A stretch of DNA of 64,000 nucleotides, from the NCBI GenBank assembly GCA_028583605.1, contig CM053328.1:31603578-31667577 (forward strand), written 5' to 3'. The stretch's first letter is position 1, and each line of letters starts with the position of its first letter. Shown here in pieces: positions 12,258 through 23,440 of this stretch. Under the pieces are notes generated by a model, which did not search any database, was not told the DNA's origin, and saw nothing but the letters and a program-made list of their open reading frames with translations. The position numbers and the translations under genes are program-made. This DNA comes from Dastarcus helophoroides. Its lineage: Eukaryota > Arthropoda > Insecta > Coleoptera > Bothrideridae.

Positions 12258-13160
12258 TTACTTTTTATTGATTAATATGATCGAAGAAATAAACAAAAAT
12301 TGCTCTACCCAAATCAGAATAAACCAAGAAATCAGCCAGAATATAAGCCTAGCCACCGGAGTGAGACAAGGAGACTCCTTACACCTATTTCTATTTAATA
12401 TGGTGATGAATGCTATAACAGAAAGTGTACCTAAACAGCTAGGATACAAAATGGGAGATAAATTTTTCAACATTGTTCGCTATGCAGTTGCACTGATACT
12501 AAATTCAGCGATTACTGCACGCCTTCAACACAACAGCAAAGCAATTTAATTTGATAATAAATCAAGAAAATACCAAATGTATGACCATCTCCAAATATTT
12601 TTTACGATGTTAATGGAAAATAGATAACAAAATTATCCAACAAACTACCTCGGCTCGGGAATTACCAGTGACGGGAGGCTGACCAGAGAAGTCCAAACAC
12701 AAACATATGGAGCGGCAAGGATCTCGGCGTGCCTGAGGGATATTGTCTTCGCAATAACTACATGACCGCAGAAAGTAAGATCCGAATATACAAGACCACA
12801 GTACGTCCTATAAAGACATATGGGGTGGTAGCAAGACCAGATACAAAAGGAAAAACGCAATAAGAATCACTGAAATGAAAACATTAAGAACGATACATGT
12901 CTTCACATGTATGTATGTGTAGAAATGAAAAGATAAAGAGATTGAGTGACGTACAGGACATATATAGATTCACTAGAGACAAAAGAAAATACTAGATCCA
13001 GCACATCAAAAGAATGGATGGAAATAGAATGGTCAAACAACCAAAGATATTAAAACTAACAGAAAAAAGAACACAAGAAAGACCGATGAAAAGATGAAAA
13101 GAATGCTGGACATCAGAAGAACAAGCTACTTAAAGACTACTTAAAGACTGAGATACCTAC
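12258..13160 (+). pseudogene. Non-LTR retroelement fragment (endonuclease-RT type), 3' part
   Basis: On the plus strand the frame gives ISLATGVRQGDSLHLFLFNM and GYKMGDKFFNIVRYAVA, in which the YADD box is decayed to YAVA. Then come AARISACLRDIV, TAESKIRIYKTTVRPIKTYG, QHIKRMDGNRMV and a Lys/Arg-rich end. It is the same type of element as at 2640-3605. It runs directly into the purine microsatellite at 13160, which begins as GAAGAAGAGGAA, the same kind of tail as on the other copy. Confidence 0.75.
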
Positions 13161-14425
13161 CTCAGAGAATGAAGAAGAGGAATAAAAAAAGAAGAAGAGG
13201 AAGAAAAGGGAAAAGAAAAAGAAGAAGAATAGGAAGAGGAAGAGAAAGAAGAAGAGGAAGGAGAAGATGAAGGGGAAGAGGAAAAAAAAGAGATAGAGAA
13301 AGGGGAAGGGGAAGAGAAAGAGAAAGAGAAAGAGAAAGAGGAAGAAGAAAAGGAAGGGAAAAAAAAGGGCAAAGGAAGAGGAAGAGGAAGAGGAAGAGGA
13401 AGAGAAAGAGGAAGAAGAAAAGAAAGGGGAAAAGAAAGGGCAAAGGAAGAGAAAGGGGAAGAGAAAGAGGAAGAGGAAGAGAAAGAGGAAGAAGAAGGGG
13501 AAAAGAAAAAGGAAGAGGAAGAGAAAAAGGAAGAGGAAGAGGAAGAAGAAAAGGAAGAGGAAGAGGAAGAGGAAGAGGAAGAGGAAGAGGAAGAGAAGAG
13601 AAGAGAAGAGGAAGACGAAGAGAAAGAGGAAGAGGAAGAGGAAGAGAAAGAGAAAGAGGAAGAGGAAGAGGAAGAGGAAGAGGAAGAGGAAAAGGAAGAG
13701 GTAGAGGAAAAGGAAAAGGAAGAGAAAGAGAAAGAGGAAGGGGAAGAGGAAGAGGAAGAGGAAGAGGAAGAGGAAAAGGAAGAGGAAGAGGAAAAAAAAG
13801 AGAAAGAGGAAGAGAAAGAGGAAGAGGAAGAGGAAGAGAAAGAGAAAGAGAAAGAGAAGAGAGAAGAGAGAGAAAGAGAAAGAGAAAGAGAAAGAGAAAG
13901 AGAAAGAGAAAGAGAAAGAGAAAGAGAAAGAGAAAGAGAAAGAGAAAGAGAAAGAGAAAGAGAAAGAGAAAGAGAAAGAGAAAGAGAAAGAGAAAGAGAA
14001 AGAGAAAGAGAAAGAGAAAGAGAAAGAGAAAGAGAAAGAGAAAGAGAAAGAGAAAGAGAAAGAGAAAGAGAAAGAGAAAGAGAAAGAGAAAGAGAAAGAG
14101 AAAGAGAAAGAGAACGATGAAGAGGAAGAGGAAGAGGAAGAGGAAGAGGAAGAGGAAGAGGAAGAGGAAGAGGAAGAGGAAGAGGAAGAGGAAGAGGAAG
14201 AGGAAGAGGAAGAGGAAGAGGAAGAGGAAGAGGAAGAGGAAGAGGAAGAGGAAGAGGAAGAGGAAGAGGAAGAGGAAGAGGAAGAGGAAGAGGAAGAGGA
14301 AGAGGAAGAGGAAGAGGAAGAGGAAGAGGAAGAGGAAGAGGAAGAGGAAGAGGAAGAGGAAGAGGATGAGGAGGAGGAAGAGGAAGAGGAAAAGCAAAAC
14401 GACAAAAAACAAGAAGAAGAAAAGG
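13160..14425. repeat. 1.3-kb purine microsatellite with two hexamer blocks
   Basis: The plus strand is almost pure purine. From 13160 to about 13870 it is a mixed array of GAAGAG, GAAAGA and GGGGAA words. From about 13871 to 14113 it is a clean GAAAGA array, and from about 14119 to 14366 a clean GAGGAA array, separated by a short GAACGATGAA break. The long frames across it (poly-Ser, Leu-Phe, Arg-Lys) are products of the hexamer period and are not genes. Confidence 0.95.
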
Positions 14426-15015
14426 AAATTAAAATATCACAATTCTTAAAACACTAGAAATTTTCCAAAAAGGTCGAATTTTGCAAAAAATTAATATCTA
14501 CAAAAATATTCAAAATCTTAAGACAAAATTTTGAAAAAAATTGGTATTTTAACACAATTAGTATTTTGAAAACTCGAAATTCTGAAAGAAACCAAATTTT
14601 TCTCAATTCAAAGGAGTGGTCGCTTTAAAAAATGGAATAAGTTTTTAAAAGAAATTAAAATGTACAAAAAAAGTGAAAATTTCCAAAAAAGTACTCATTC
14701 TGATAAAGAACATAATTTTTCCTAATAAATAAAAGTTTTTTTAAATGATCGAAATTTAAAAAAAAATCGAAATTTGGAAATGTAAAAATTTTCAAAAGAT
14801 CAGTCTTTAAAAAAAAATGAAATTTTCAAAAAACCGAAGTGTTCGAAATAACAGAAGTATTATACAAAATGAACATTCACCAAAATTTATTTTCAAGTCG
14901 CAATGCTGAAAGTATTAAACTTTTGAAAAAGAATTGAATACTCAATATATTTTGGGAAAAAGTTAAACTTTTTATAAACTAGGAAATTGATAAAAAGTGA
15001 AAATTTATGAACATT
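14426..15015. other. AT-rich filler, A-rich polarity
   Basis: Units such as GAAATTTTC, AAAAAAGTCGA and AATTTTGAAA in A-rich orientation. No gene. Confidence 0.6.
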
Positions 15016-15490
15016 CCGCACCCTGACGCCACATAATTTTTGGGTTTTGTGAGGGACTCTGTTTGGTCGTCAAGAATTATTTTGGTAGTTCTGCCTGTTT
15101 CTCCCTAGGAAAAAATCCTAGCTGCGTCAACGTTTTTTCTTTTTCTTTTGTGGAAGCCGTTATAGGCCCTGTCACTCATCTAGATTCCAAATCCTTTGAA
15201 ATTTCCACAAGTTTGTTCGAGTCTCAGTCAGTATTATATACCATCTGACTTACACTCATTCCTTCCAGATCTTCTGGTCTTTGCCAGTCGGATTATATCT
15301 GTACCTGGCAAGGTTTGGACAAGCACACACGTTTAACAAGTTTAACCAGATGTCCTTTAAAGTTCCCATGGCCAGCAAGCAGACCTGATACTTTGCTTAG
15401 TTTTCTTTTATTCATTACAATCAGCGTTTCAGACCTTAATTGCAAGGATTTATCTTTCAGCAGTCTTGCGTGCCTGCCTTAATGTTAATG
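15016..15490 (-). pseudogene. Non-LTR retroelement 3' fragment (RNase H region)
   Basis: Read on the minus strand from about 15480 the sequence gives SLQLRSETLIVMNKRKLSKV followed by GLLAGHGNFKGHL. The second segment matches the LLTGHxxxxxHL motif at the end of the RNase H region of R1/Jockey-type elements. Frame breaks follow. The base composition is clearly higher in GC than the filler on both sides. Confidence 0.6.
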
Positions 15491-17779
15491 AACGATTCTT
15501 TTTAATAAGACGAGAATTACAAATAAGTCAAAATTTCAAGAAAGAATCGAATTTTTGAAATCGAACTTTTCAATAAAATCTAAAAATCTCGATAAAAAGT
15601 GCACTTTTGAAAAACAATCAAATACTTAAAAAAATTCAAAATTTTGTAAAGCAATCAAAATTTTGAAAAATATAAGAATTTGAAAAAAGCACCAATTACG
15701 AAATGTTGAAATTAAAAAAAAACTCGAAATTTACAAAAAGGCGAATTTCCTAGAAAAAGTCTAAATTTTCACAGAAAGACAGATTTAGAAAAAGATGATA
15801 TTTTTAAATGTAGAACTTTTCAAAAAGCCCAAATATCAAAAACAGTCGAATTTTTTAGAAAAAAGTCGACGAGAAAAATCAAAATCTTTAGGAAATCGAA
15901 CTTTTGGAAAAAAGTGGAAAAATTCATAGGAAATCGAATTTTTGAAAATTTACAAAGTCGTATATCAAGAAAAAGTCGGGATTTCGAAAAAAATCGGAAT
16001 ATTTCAAAAATCGAAATTTTTAAAAAGGGTTAAAACATCAAGAAAAAGTTGAAATTTGGCAACCGAAGTTTTTAAAAAGTCGAAATCTGGATAAAAGAAG
16101 GAATTTTGAAAAAGAATCGAATATTTACAAACAGTTTAAAATTTTATGAAGTCCAAATCTGAAAATTAAGAATTAAGAGGAAATAATATTTTGTTAAAGA
16201 AATTCGAAAAAAATTCAACAATTTTTAAAGCCTAAATTTTAAAAAAGCAGAAAAAATCTTTAAATATGGAGTTTCTGCGATTTAAAGAAAGCTAATTTTC
16301 AAAAAAAGTCGACATTGAGAAAGAGTTGAAGTATGTAGTCATAAGTAAAATTTTTGAAAAAAAGTAGACATTCTGAAAAGGTTTAGAAATTTATAGAAAG
16401 AAATCGACATTTTGGAGGTAAGAGTGTTTTAAAAATGTGAAAATTTTTAAGGAAATTGAAAATTTAGGGAAAAATTTTCGAACAGTGAAATTTTGGAATG
16501 TCGAAGTTTAAAAAAGAATTGAAATTTTAAAAAAACCAAGATTTTCAAAAACTGGACACTTTTACTTCTAAAATCGAATTCTTTAAAACAACTGTCTAAG
16601 TGTTTATATAAAGTCGAAATTTTGAAAAAGTTCAAGGTTTTAAAGTAGTTAAAATTGTCAAAACATTCGAAATAAACAAAAAGAACGAAACTTTCGGAAA
16701 TATTGAACAGTACGTGAAATATATGAGATTTTAAAAAAGTCGATCTTCTAAAAATGACATTTTGGAGTCAAAATTTTCATCAAAAAGTGATGAAAAGGGA
16801 AAAAATAGAAATTTGTATACGTTTATATTTTATCTTTTTTTTGAAAATGTCCAAAAAACACCAAAATTTTTTAATAATCAGATTATGTAAAACGAAGTCG
16901 AGATAATTTACAGGAAAACTTTGAAAAAAAAGGTCGAAAATTAAAAAGTTCAATTTTTGAAAATTTTCACTCTTTTTTATCATTTACAAGTGAAAATTTC
17001 AAATAAAGTCAGAAATAAAAAACTTGGAGTTTTCAGATAAAATATAAACACCAAAAAAGTAGAAATTTTAAGAATTGAAAATTTTTAAATATGTTACAAT
17101 TATGAGAAAAAGATGAAATTCTGAAAAAAAGTACACATTTCCAAAATAAATGAAAATTCTGAGAAGTCTAGACTTTGGAAGAAAGTCGAGATTTTTCAGA
17201 AAAACTAAAAATTTTCTAATCAAAATTTAAAAAAAAATCTAAAGTTTTAAAAAAGTGTAAATTTAAAAAAAAATGCTGGTATTTAAAAAAAAGTAGAAAT
17301 TGTGGATTAGAGATTTTTAATCAATTGATATATTCATAAAGGAAAATTTCAAAATATTTAAAAAAAGGCGATATTTCCAAATCGTACAAATAAAAAATCT
17401 AAATACATATTCCAAATAAAAACGAAATATTCAGAAAAACTACCAAAGTATGTAAAAAATCTGAAAATTTAAAATTCTAAACTAAAAAAAATCAATTAAA
17501 ATAAATAATATGTTAAAAAAAAAAGAGTTTTGACCAAAGGAAGAAATTTTCATATGTTCGAAAAAGAAGATTATTTTAAGACAAGCTTGAAATTTTCAAG
17601 AAAAGAAGTTAAGTTCTTCAAGACATTGATTAATAAAACATAGAACTCAAAATACCAACTCCATTTTCGTAAGCTTATAGACCTCTGTTTTGATATACAC
17701 CTCGCATTTTTGTCAATATTAACTTTGCATAATTAGAAAAACTGGTTAACTGGAAACCAATTTGAATATTTCTTACTTT
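15491..17779. other. AT-rich filler, A-rich polarity
   Basis: A 2.3-kb stretch of AAAAGTCGAAATTTTGAAAA-like units with no clean period. No gene or element end seen. Confidence 0.6.
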
Positions 17780-17990
17780 GAAAAATTAAAATACAAATCT
17801 TGTCCCCTGAAATCAAGAAAGATTGAAAAACACGACAAAGGTTGCTTTAACGCGTTTCCATAGCCAAGCTATCATCTTCAGAGAGATACTAAGGTTGCTC
17901 TAACGCGTTTCGATAGTCGAACTATCATCTTCAGAGAGATGTATTTCCATTTTTGAACATAACTAAGGAGCAGTCCGTTTCACCAAAATT
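17780..17990 (-). repeat. Hammerhead-bearing repeat with two cores in tandem
   Basis: On the minus strand two cores follow each other about 56 bases apart. The one at 17898-17937 is complete: CTCT, CTGAAGA, one T, GATAGT-TCG-ACTATC, GAAA, CGCGT, T, AGAG. The one at 17842-17882 has CTGAAGA and GAAAC, with stem II GATAGC-TTG-GCTATG, one pair broken. The flanks are the usual CTTGTCCCC part and the TCCGTTTCACCAAA end. Confidence 0.8.
17898..17937 (-). ncRNA. Candidate hammerhead-like ribozyme core (family 2, complete)
   Basis: The parts in order are stem I strand CUCU, core CUGAAGA, one extra U, stem II GAUAGU-UCG-ACUAUC (6 bp), GAAA, a self-complementary ACGCGU as stem III, cleavage-position U, then AGAG pairing with CUCU. 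The extra U between CUGAAGA and stem II is a departure from the textbook core. Stem I is short. Activity is not shown. Confidence 0.5.
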
Positions 17991-18095
17991 ATGGTTATAT
18001 TGTTATGGTATACTGCACGTCAGGGAGCGAAATTGGTATAGAATACTAATAAATCCTCTTTTTTTTAATTAACAGTTTTCTGTTATGTTCTTATA

Positions 18096-19516
18096 CCAGG
18101 CAACCAAAAAAGTTCGTGCGGTTTTGAATGTTAAGAAATAGTAACACAAAAAATGGGTTTAACTTAGATTTATTCTGAAAAATAATCACCTTCCCATTTT
18201 TGTAAAAATCTTGCTTTTGGGAATTGAAGAAGTGTATCACCTCGTTTCCCAAAACCTCTCTATTTTCAAATCGCCAATTCCGCATGTGGTTGTCCAAGGC
18301 CAAAAACAGGTGGTAGTCACTTGGAGCAAGGTCTGGTGAGTACGGAGTACGTTATAGTTTCCTGCGTGATTCTTGCTGTGTGTGGTCTTGCGTTGTCCTG
18401 ATAAAAGACAACACCTTTTCCGTTCGCCAAAGCAGGCTGTTTTTGACTTAGGGTGACCGCATCTCTGTTAAGCTGTGCTGAGTAGTTTGAGCAGTAATGG
18501 TTTGACTTGGCAGAAGCTCATAGTGAACTATACCTGCTGTAGTCCACCATACACATAACAGAATCTTTTGTTGGTGAATGTTTGACTTAGCAGTCAACGT
18601 CAACGGACCTTTACTGGATAGCCAATGATATGAGCGCTTATTGTTGCAGTACATAATCCATTTTTCGTCACACGTCAACTGTTAAGCTGTGGTGAGTAGA
18701 TTTCAGCAGTCATGGTTTGTTCACTTGGCAGAAGCTCATAGTGAACTATACCTGCTGTAGTCCACCATACACATAACAGAATCTTTGGTTGGTGCTTGTT
18801 TGGTTTAGCAGTCAACGTCAACGGACCTTTACTGGATAGCCAATGATATGAACGCTAATTGTTGCACTACATAATCCATTTTTCATCACACGTCAACATC
18901 CGGTCAAAAAATGACATTAAGTTGTGGCGGGAAAGCAATGATGAACAGATTGTTAAGCGCTGTAACTTGTTCGTTTCACCGAATTCTTGTGGTACCCATT
19001 TGCTCAACTTCCATTGTTTCCCAAGCAGGTTCAAATGTAGTTCCATCACTCACAATCTTAAGGCAATAGCTTGACATGTCTGACTTGAATCCTGCTCGAT
19101 CGCCAGCTTGATATCGTCGTTGTTGATCGTTGATGGTCTTCCGGAGCGAGGTTCATCTTCCAGATTTTCATCCCCAGAGGTAAATTTCTTAAACCACTTC
19201 TGATCCGTTTGTTCAGCTACAGTACCTTCCCCAAAAGCAGGGCATATCTAAGGACAAGTTTCTGCAGCCTTGGTACCAAGTTTGAATTCATAAAATAAAC
19301 AAACACGAATTATTGCATTTGACACGGCCATATTCTATTAAAGATTTTGCACTTTCATTCAAAGTAATCTAACCTATCAAATGCACTGAATGATATTCCT
19401 TGCCATAAGTTTTAACCTATATTCAAAATTATTCCACCACTATATCCTGTTTGCTGAATACAATTCATAAAAGTAGACAATAAAGAAAAACCGCACGAAC
19501 TTTATTAGTTGCCTGG
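18096..19516 (-). mobile_element. Mariner-family DNA transposon, inverted repeats at both ends, decayed
   Basis: The left end is CCAGGCAAC, with GTTCGTGCGGTTTT further in. The right end is its inverted match (AAAACCGCACGAAC, GTTGCCTGG). TA flanks both sides at 18094-18095 and 19517-19518, the mariner target. Length is 1421 bp. The minus-strand transposase shows FGEGTV, WFKKF and EPRSGRPS (N-terminal part), TCDEKWIMY, FYQDNARPHTA and SPDLAPSDYHL (catalytic Asp positions), and NHMRNWRFENREV (C-terminus). Stops, frame breaks and a 213-bp internal tandem duplication disrupt it, so it is non-autonomous. Confidence 0.93.
18466..18896. repeat. 213-bp tandem duplication inside the mariner transposase
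   Basis: Units 18466-18678 and 18679 to about 18896 are near-identical over their length, both starting CTGTTAAGCTGTG and ending ATCACACGTCAA or its variant. The period of 213 bp equals 71 codons. It repeats the catalytic TCDEKW segment. Confidence 0.85.
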
Positions 19517-20487
19517 TAATAATGTATTTGCTTACTTCCTACTCAGGAAAACGGCATATTTCGGGCATAATATGAGGAACGAAAACTATCGTATCCTCCA
19601 GGTAATAGTACAGAGTAAGATTGAAGGCAGAAGGAGTCCAAGTCGCAGAAGGAACATCATTGTTGAAAAATCTCAGATAGTGAATAGAATTGTCGTCTAC
19701 AGCATTATTCAGCTCAGCACTTAATAAGGTTATTTGGACAAATGTGATGGCTAACATCCACAGAGGATAAGCACCAACAGAAGAAGACTTCCTACGGATT
19801 GAATTGGTAAAATTAGTTAATTGTTTACAAAAGTTTATCCTATGCTTAATCCTTATTCTTAATAATTAACGATAACAATGACGTACGTGTTGCTTTATGC
19901 AATTTTGTATTTTGTTCAGTTTTATTTATTCCCGGATATATTGTCTTTTGTTGATAACTCTCTGGCGATTTATACATGCATAAAGAACTAATGAAATAAA
20001 AGTAGAAAATATCTTACAGAAGCTACGACTGTAGACAGCTTCAGTTACAATTATTTGTTTTATTTGTTGAGAGCATGCAACCTAGATATTTGTTCATCAT
20101 ATCTAAACTTTTTCCCTATTAAATACTCTTAGTTTTAGGAACTGAATTTCGAAAGATCCTTTCCTTGTGGTTATCTACGTTATAAAAAAAGTTACGTATA
20201 CATTGTCATGTCTATCGAATCACCACTGCAATCTGTAGTTATCTGTCAATTAGTTTTAGTTTTATCAAGTATCTAAAATAAAGCTAACTAAGGAAAACAA
20301 TGTATTGATTATCTATATGCTGAATTGCTAAATTTGTTGGCAAGATGACTCAATAAGGTTCCAAAATGAAAAAACTAAAAGCCTTTCGTACAAAAGCTCG
20401 ACACTAACGTTAAACTCTAAATACATTGCGTCAGGTTTGGTTTTAAATATGTGGGACTTCACAATCCAACAAAGATGCACTGAAATT
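19517..20487. other. Intergenic, no gene recognised
   Basis: AT-rich unique-looking sequence between the mariner and the retroelement fragment. Two overlapping short frames at 19509-19757 lie on opposite strands and show no motif. Confidence 0.4.
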
Positions 20488-20960
20488 AGTTACCACATCT
20501 CATCAGCTATTAACACTATACAAAGCTCAAGTTAGGCCAACATTAGAATACTGTTCTCGTATTTGGAGTTCAATTCAAAGAAGAGCGATTCGCCTAATTG
20601 ATAACGAGAGTCTGACCGATTCTCTCGAAACACTAGAGCACAGGCGTATGGTTGGTGACTTGTCTCTTTTCTACAAGTACTATCATGGAAGATGCTCGCA
20701 GGAACTAATAGGATTGATCCCCCCAAGGGCAAGATTCTTGAGGCGTACTAGACAGTCGGAGACAGCAAATTTCTGTGCGTAGACTTCTGTCTACGCAGAC
20801 ACTTTTTTCTATAGAACTTCCAAGTTATGGAACTTGTTACCGAAAGGAATTTTCCCCAAAAATTACAACCTATCCTTGTTTAAGAAGGCGGTTTCCGCAT
20901 CCTACTCGCAGTGCTTTGAAAGCATAATGGGGTTACCCTTTACGAGTGGTTTAAACTTAA
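20488..20960 (+). pseudogene. Jockey-type retroelement C-terminal fragment (second copy)
   Basis: This is alignable along its length with 7767-8275. It reads HQLLTLYKAQ, LEYCSRIWS, SLTDSLETLEHRRMV, LIPPRARFLR and IFPKNYNLSLFKKAV, with shifts and an internal deletion of the segment between QSE and YADTFF. No RT domain remains, so it is a 5'-truncated insertion. Confidence 0.8.
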
Positions 20961-22821
20961 AAAAAAATTCTTCAAATTTGGTATCTTTTTATACTTCTTC
21001 GGGTTGCTTCAAAATTTCAAAAAAAAATTCTTTAGTAATCATGTTATATCGCTTGCTGAGTATCAGGATCATTAAATAAAAATAAGTGATTTGGTCAAAT
21101 TTTATTTCTAAAAGTTTTGTTTTACTACTTGTCGATTTTTTAAAAATCATGTGTACAAATGATTCACTAGGTTTCCTAAAACATTAAATATACGTCAGAA
21201 ATAGACCGAAGGCACATTTTCCTAATAATCATATTCAAATTCTATTGAAAAGCTTATATTACGTAGACTAGAACAAAATTCAAGTTAAAACGAAAACAGA
21301 CAATAAAACATTTAAAACAAAAAATTGAAAAAATCATAACACTACATTTGTTAATTAGTTATACGAAATACTGAAACTTTTTTGAAGAAAATGTTAAATT
21401 AGACTAAAATCAGTTTAATCTTTACATTTTAAAACGTTTTTTAACTTGAAATATGGAACTTGGTCTGCAGAAAAAATTAGATATGGAGCAAGCAGTATAA
21501 AATATAGCGTAACTATTTGAAAAAATAAAGCTCGGGGTGAAATATAATAAAATCTTTTGATGAATCATTAAATTAAATATCTTACAAGCTGGACTCTGTA
21601 ATCTCTAACATAAAAAAAGTGTAATTAAATTAAATCTTAAAAGAAATTTTTCTTTAACAATACAACTTCGAAATATGAATGATAACATTAAAAACAAGAG
21701 TGGAATCAGTAGTGAATATTCACAACCAATTTTATAACCATAGAATAAGATTATACCGTAGCTGCAATTTGGGCTTTTGGGCAGTATCATTTCAGGTATT
21801 TATAAATAAAATTGTTGCGTGCAATATAATCAATACAAAGATGCTCTATCTTCTTCACTTCAACAGATTAATCACAGAAAAAAAATTAACTTCAAGCCAC
21901 TTGTAGATGTGTTGAGGATGAGTAGACATTACTCCATTTAGATTGGCCTTAGAGTTTGGGTCTTACCATGTGTTAAATATTAAAATAATAAGATAAATAC
22001 GATTTCAGTCGACTTTTTTAGGACTTATTAAAGACCACAATTTATAAGCACCTGAGATACACTAAAAGGTGAAATAATTTTATTTGAAAAAAGCAATATT
22101 AAAAGAAATTATCGAGGATCAATATACAATTGCATGCTCTAAAATATTCTTTGTTTCTTTATAAAAAGAAAAATATTTGTACTGTCAATAATAGAGAAGT
22201 AATGTTATTTTCATTCATGTAACTGGCGAAGAAAAAGCCAATAAAACATGAATGAAAAAAAGTCAAAATTATAGTTCTCTTATTTTCATTAAATACGAAA
22301 TTTTGAGTTTATTAACAAATGTAGGTTACTCTCATAAAATCAACATCACAAGAAGTGTTATGCTGCAGGATGCAAATTGTTCTTATTTAAGAGCAATTAT
22401 TTTCTGGTTTAGAAGACACATACTCTGTCCTAGTTAGATTACATCAACACTGTATGTTGATATTGCTTTTGAGACAATAACTGCCATTAGCCAGAAAGAA
22501 TTTACATTTTTTACGTTTTTCTATTAAATTTTATTATTTTTTCCTGCTACCCGATCATTTTCCAGATTTCCTGTACTGTAAAATCAAAGAAAAGATATCT
22601 CTGAAGAGCTTAAACATTTCCAAAGCCCTTTATACTTGTACTAAGTATTATGTTACTGGGAATTTTTTTAATTTTGTTTAAAATTATGTATCTGCAACTA
22701 TACAGCTTGTTGGTTTAAAATGATGTATCTGCAACTGTACAGCTTGTTCTGATGCATTCTGCAGATTTTTCTAAGGTAACTGAACATTGCCAGGAGTCTC
22801 CAAACTCAAGCATTAGTTGTT
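20961..22821. other. Intergenic, no gene recognised; small hairpin and short tandem repeat
   Basis: Mostly AT-rich unique-looking sequence. A hairpin at about 22209-22258 pairs TTTTCATTCATGT with its inverted copy, with TGGC/GCCA inside. A tandem pair of about 38-bp units (GATGTATCTGCAACTGTACA and its variant) lies at about 22679-22752. No coding evidence. Confidence 0.4.
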
Positions 22822-22925
22822 AAGCCGAATTTTCCCTGAGGATTACGATATGTCCTGGTTTAAAAAGCATGTAGTGTCTGATTGTACTTTTGCAAAAAAA
22901 AAGGTACGTCGATTAGGAATAAAAT
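22822..22925 (+). pseudogene. Very short Jockey-type retroelement 3' remnant
   Basis: The reading FPEDYDMSWFKKHV parallels IFPKNYNLSLFKKAV in the copies at 8160 and 20850, and the DNA around it is similar (GAATTTTCCCT). This suggests a third, nearly lost insertion of the same family. Confidence 0.45.
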
Positions 22926-23099
22926 AGGAAAAGTAGGCAAATGTGTTGACCTAATCCGAAAAATTCAGTGGTAAATTAAATAGTGCAGGAAGCTATTGCC
23001 TAAAAATTATTAGAGATGATTAGAGATTCATTGAAAATATACTAGAGGTGGAACTATTTTAAGGAGCCAGAGGTTTAGATATTTTTTATACATTTTGGT

Positions 23100-23440
23100 T
23101 AACCTCTGGATTCGAGGTGCGCTACCTAGAGTTTAGGCTGCCTCCTAGGCCACCCTTTCAGACCCATCGTACTATTCCCGGGACTGATGTATCCTTAGTC
23201 ATTCATTCAGCCACCCAACCTTGTTGAGAAACTGAAGAACGTCCCTTGGATGCGCCTCTTTCAAACTGGCCACACTAGTCCAGAAGTCCCCCAGCGTGGA
23301 TCCTCTGATTGATGCTAGTGCCAAGCAGTGACACATCACGTGCTTGACACTCTCATCTTCTTCTAAGTAACCCCTACAATTCGGGTCGTTTTTAATTCCC
23401 ATCTGTGGACGTGTTTGTTCAATCGACAGTTAACAGTTAA
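23100..23440 (-). pseudogene. Non-LTR retroelement C-terminal zinc-knuckle fragment
   Basis: The minus-strand frame reads MGIKNDPNCRGYLEEDES, then VKHVMCHCLALASIRG, and ends LQFLNKVGWLNE with a stop at 23199-23201. The Cys-His pattern and 'CHCLAL' are typical of the end of R1/Jockey-type ORF2 proteins. The expected second Cys of the first CxxC is Tyr. Only the extreme 3' end is present. Confidence 0.7.

Noticed and set aside
13137..14412. Long minus-strand frames of 416-422 codons (poly-Ser, then Ser-Phe or Leu-Phe)
   Set aside because: They follow the hexamer period of the purine microsatellite; any frame not containing a stop in the hexamer stays open.
14117..14449. Plus-strand frame of alternating Lys-Arg
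   Set aside because: Same cause: GAGGAA read in another phase. No real protein evidence.
17842..17940. CRISPR-like direct repeats
   Set aside because: Only two units, eukaryotic context, and the repeats are explained by the ribozyme-like core.
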